Of a DNA stretch of 64,000 bases, positions 61,644 through 64,000 are shown piece after piece. Position numbers and translations under genes: made by a program. Location: positions 1,731,879 through 1,795,878 of the forward strand of contig NZ_FNVB01000002.1 of NCBI RefSeq assembly GCF_900108315.1, given 5' to 3'. The DNA is from Saccharopolyspora kobensis (GTDB taxonomy: Bacteria > Actinomycetota > Actinomycetes > Mycobacteriales > Pseudonocardiaceae). The notes below the pieces were generated by a model. That model did not search any database and was not told where the DNA came from. It worked only from the letters and a program-made list of their open reading frames with translations. Numbering within the stretch: position 1 is the first letter of the stretch; each line of letters starts with the position of its first letter.

Positions 61644-62774
61644 CTAGTCGTCCAGCACCGTCCCGGGGGTGCCCCGGTCGAGCCGCGACGGCGTGTCGCG
61701 CGGGTGCGGGCGGGGCGTCAGGACCACGTCGACGGGCCGGCCGGAGTTGGCCGCCCGGACCGCGTCGGCGACCAGCCCGTGGTCCGGCGACAGAGCGCAG
61801 ACCGGATCGGTGCGCGAGGCGTCGCCGGTGAGCAGGAACGCCTGGCAGCGGCATCCGCCGAAGTCGGTGTCCCGGCGCGAGCAGCTGCGGCACGGCTCGC
61901 CCATCCAGTCGGTGCCGCGGAAGTGCTCGAAGACCGGTGACCGCGACCAGATCCACTCCAACGAGTGCTCCCGCACGTTCGCGCGCGGCAGCGGCAGCTC
62001 CTGCGCCGCCGGGCAGGGCAGCACGTCGCCGTTGGGCGCCACGGTCAGCTGGCGCTCGCCCCAGCCGCCCATGCAGGGCTTGGGGTAGCGGCTGTAGTAG
62101 TCGGGCAGCACGTAGATGATCTCCATCCGCCCGGCCAGCCGCTCCTTCGCGGCGCGCACCGCCACCTCGGCCCGGTCCAGCTGCGCCCGGCTGGGCAGCA
62201 GGCCGTCGCGGTTGCGCCGCGCCCAGCCGTAGTACTGGGTGTTCGCCAGCTCGATGCGGTCGGCGCCCAGATCCTCGGCCATGGCGAGGATGTCGGCGAT
62301 GCCGTCGATGTTCAGCCGGTGCAGCACCACGTTCAGCGTCAGCGGCCAGCCCAGCTCCTTGACCAGGTGTGCGGCGGCGATCTTGCGCCGGAAGGAGGTG
62401 GTGCCCGCGATCCGGTCGGAGAGGCCGGCCTCGTGGGCCTGGACGCTGATCTGCACGTGATCGAGCCCGGCGGCCCGCAACTCCACCGCGCGCTGCTCGG
62501 ACAGGCTCAGCGCGCTGGTGATGAGATTGGTGTACATGCCGAGTTCGTGTGCGCTGCGCACGATTTCCACCGCATCGCGGCGCAGCAGCGGTTCACCGCC
62601 GGAGAGGTGCAGTTGCAGGACGCCCAGCTCGCGGGCTTCGGCCAGCACGCGCTGCCACTGCGCGGTGTCCAGCTCGTCCTGGTAGTCGGCCATGTCGAGC
62701 GGGTTGGAGCAGTACGGGCAGTGCAGCGGGCAGGCGTAGGTGAGCTCGGCGAGCAGGCCGAAGGGGCTAGGCAT
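61644..62774 (-). CDS. pqqE: PqqA peptide cyclase (radical SAM)
   Basis: 376 aa. The radical-SAM cluster motif is ACPLHCPYCSNP (C15, C19, C22), followed by LHLSGGEPLLRRDAVEIV. The C-terminal SPASM region carries further Fe-S ligands: CMGGWGERQ, GDVLPC, CRSCSRRDTDFGGCRCQAF. It links Glu and Tyr of the PqqA peptide, the first step of PQQ synthesis, with PqqD as peptide chaperone. Overlaps pqqD by 8 bp. Confidence 0.96.
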   Translation of the reverse strand: MPSPFGLLAELTYACPLHCPYCSNPLDMADYQDELDTAQWQRVLAEARELGVLQLHLSGGEPLLRRDAVEIVRSAHELGMYTNLITSALSLSEQRAVELRAAGLDHVQISVQAHEAGLSDRIAGTTSFRRKIAAAHLVKELGWPLTLNVVLHRLNIDGIADILAMAEDLGADRIELANTQYYGWARRNRDGLLPSRAQLDRAEVAVRAAKERLAGRMEIIYVLPDYYSRYPKPCMGGWGERQLTVAPNGDVLPCPAAQELPLPRANVREHSLEWIWSRSPVFEHFRGTDWMGEPCRSCSRRDTDFGGCRCQAFLLTGDASRTDPVCALSPDHGLVADAVRAANSGRPVDVVLTPRPHPRDTPSRLDRGTPGTVLDD

Positions 62775-63045
62775 CCCGGACCTCCAGGTACCGCTTGCCG
62801 ATCAGGCGGGTGAGGAACTGGGCGACGTCGCCGGGCGCCACGTGCTCGTAGCGACCGCGCAGCGCCTGGACGATCTCCGCGACGCTGCGCTGCCCGTCGC
62901 AGAGCTCGAGGATCGCGGCGCCGGTCGGGTTGAGCACCGACACCGCTTCCGGCGCCAGCAGCAGGTGCTGCTCGCGAACCCGGTCGAAGGTCACGCGCAC
63001 GTGCGAGGTCAGCTCGGGCCGGCTGGAGGGGTGCACGACCGGCAT
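62767..63045 (-). CDS. pqqD: PQQ biosynthesis peptide chaperone
   Basis: 92 aa from ATG 63045. PqqD/RRE fold: REQHLLLAPEAVSVLNPTGA, AILELCDGQRSVAEIVQALR, DVAQFLTRLIGKRYLEV. It binds the PqqA precursor and presents it to PqqE. It overlaps pqqC by one base (TGATG) and pqqE by 8 bp. It is a separate protein here, not fused to PqqC as in some genomes. Confidence 0.94.
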   Translation of the reverse strand: MPVVHPSSRPELTSHVRVTFDRVREQHLLLAPEAVSVLNPTGAAILELCDGQRSVAEIVQALRGRYEHVAPGDVAQFLTRLIGKRYLEVRDA

Positions 63046-63743
63046 CAGGACGGCTCGGGGACGTCGGGATATGCCCGGTCGATGCCGTCCAGGACGCTCC
63101 AGAGCACGTCGCACTTGAACGACAGCGCATCCAGCGCACGAGCCTGCTCCGACTCGGTGCGGCAGTGCTCGGTGACCACTTCCATCGCGTGCTCGGCGTC
63201 GCGGGGGGCCTGGGTCAGCCGGGACCGGAAGTAGGCCAGGCCGTCGCGCTCGATCCACGGGTAGTGGCGCTCGAAGGCCGCGAGGCGCTCGGCCATCAGG
63301 TCCGGGGCGAACAGCTCGGTCAGCGACGAGGCCACCGCCTCGACCCACGGCCGGGTGCGGGCGAAGTTCACGTAGGCGTCGACGGCGAAGCGGACCCCGG
63401 GCGCGACGTGCCGCTCGTCGAGCACCTCGGCGCGGCTGAGCCCGACCGCTTCGGAGAGCCGCAGCCAGGCCTCGATGCCGCCTTCCTCGCCCGCCCGGCC
63501 GTCGTGGTCCAGGATGCGCTGGACCCACCGCCTGCGGACCTCCCGATCCGGGCAGTTGGCCAGGATCGCGGCGTCCTTGCGGGGGATGTTCTCCTGGTAG
63601 TAGAAGCGGTTGGCCACCCAGCCCCGGATCTGCCGCGGGTCGAGCAGGCCCGCGTTCATCCTGACGTGGAACGGGTGCTGGTGGTGGTACCGCTGCGAAT
63701 GGGCCCGCAGCGCTGCGGTGAAGCTGTCGGTGAGCGCGGTCAC
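63045..63743 (-). CDS. pqqC: PQQ synthase (pyrroloquinoline-quinone synthase)
   Basis: 232 aa. Heme-oxygenase-like all-helical fold: [80 protein letters not shown]. It carries out the last oxidative ring closure, cofactor-free, with oxygen. 4 bp overlap with pqqB. Confidence 0.96.
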   Translation of the reverse strand: MTALTDSFTAALRAHSQRYHHQHPFHVRMNAGLLDPRQIRGWVANRFYYQENIPRKDAAILANCPDREVRRRWVQRILDHDGRAGEEGGIEAWLRLSEAVGLSRAEVLDERHVAPGVRFAVDAYVNFARTRPWVEAVASSLTELFAPDLMAERLAAFERHYPWIERDGLAYFRSRLTQAPRDAEHAMEVVTEHCRTESEQARALDALSFKCDVLWSVLDGIDRAYPDVPEPS

Positions 63744-64000
63744 GATGTCAACCGCACCTCCAATCCGTCGGTCGCCACTTCCACGCCGTGCCGCTCGACG
63801 GTGCGCCGCTCGGGCGAATCGTCGAGCAGGACCGGGTTCGTGTTGTTGATGTGCACGTAGATCTTGCGCTCGGCGGGCAGCGCGGCCAGCCGCCGCAGGC
63901 TGCCGTCCGGCCCGGCGATGGGCAGATGTCCCATGTCGCGCGAGGTCTTGCCCGCCAGCCCGAGCCGGATCATCTCGTCGTCGTGCCAGCAGGTCCCGTC
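63740..64000 (-). CDS. pqqB: PQQ biosynthesis protein B, C-terminal part (start outside window)
   Basis: The last 86 residues are inside the window. They open [20 protein letters not shown], then [15 protein letters not shown] and [20 protein letters not shown], all typical of the PqqB C-terminus (metallo-beta-lactamase fold). PqqB acts as a hydroxylase of the di-amino-acid intermediate. The gene continues past position 64000; pqqA is not seen and would be expected upstream there. Confidence 0.93.
   Translation of the reverse strand, partial: DGTCWHDDEMIRLGLAGKTSRDMGHLPIAGPDGSLRRLAALPAERKIYVHINNTNPVLLDDSPERRTVERHGVEVATDGLEVRLTS

Overview
The window is very GC-rich, uses GTG and TTG starts freely, and carries an ergothioneine locus, an AfsR-type SARP regulator, a class F/E-type sortase with its substrate, a DUF5313 protein and a DasR-like operator. 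All this points to a filamentous actinomycete, most likely Pseudonocardiaceae (a Saccharopolyspora-like genome is my best guess; inference only). No rRNA, tRNA, CRISPR array, phage or transposase gene was recognised. It reads as chromosomal metabolic DNA.

Layout. 0-4.9 kb: the tail of a probable MerR regulator, an OhrR-like MarR regulator diverging from a DUF5313 membrane protein, a serine beta-lactamase-like hydrolase, a PLP threonine/serine dehydratase, and an AraC regulator diverging from a Dabb-domain protein. 4.9-13.4 kb: a minus-strand polyol/glycerol-type operon (FGGY kinase, GlpD-like dehydrogenase, alkyl-DHAP-synthase-like flavoenzyme, GlpP-type antiterminator, small monooxygenase, zinc alcohol dehydrogenase) behind an MFS porter, with a long hairpin before the kinase. 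13.5-20.5 kb: dienelactone hydrolase, then a sugar ABC uptake operon with a glycoside hydrolase and a LacI regulator. 20.7-25.6 kb: a dehydrogenase-gene remnant, the MetNIQ methionine importer, and a secreted GH84 hexosaminidase behind a DasR-like site. 25.6-30.5 kb: a GAF regulator, an alpha/beta hydrolase, and metX-metY.

30.7-40.5 kb is the least familiar part. It holds an MFS exporter, UDP-glucose dehydrogenase, and a tightly coupled three-gene operon: FAD dehydrogenase, Gfo/Idh/MocA oxidoreductase, and an unrecognised protein with a hexapeptide-like tail. Strong hairpins bound the operon on both sides, and a large SARP/NB-ARC/TPR activator lies upstream. This looks like a small uncharacterised biosynthetic unit.

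41-47 kb: a MmcQ/YjbR protein, two tiny Cys/His proteins, a small secreted protein, and egtA-egtB-egtC-egtD for ergothioneine. 47-55.5 kb: an AcnR-like TetR regulator, an FUSC-type membrane protein, a PLP decarboxylase, a secreted peptidase and a POT peptide transporter facing each other, and a MDMPI/DinB-type protein. 55.6-58 kb: two coupled CNNM/CorC-type membrane proteins behind a structured leader. 58-61.1 kb: a DUF35/thiolase-like pair and a sortase/substrate pair. 61.6-64 kb: pqqE-D-C-B for the PQQ cofactor, with pqqB cut by the window edge.

Within units the genes are tightly packed, with many 1-8 bp overlaps that imply translational coupling. Regulation is mostly local: palindromes lie before the MarR, LacI, SARP, TetR and GH84 genes, and stem-loop terminators separate convergent or successive units.
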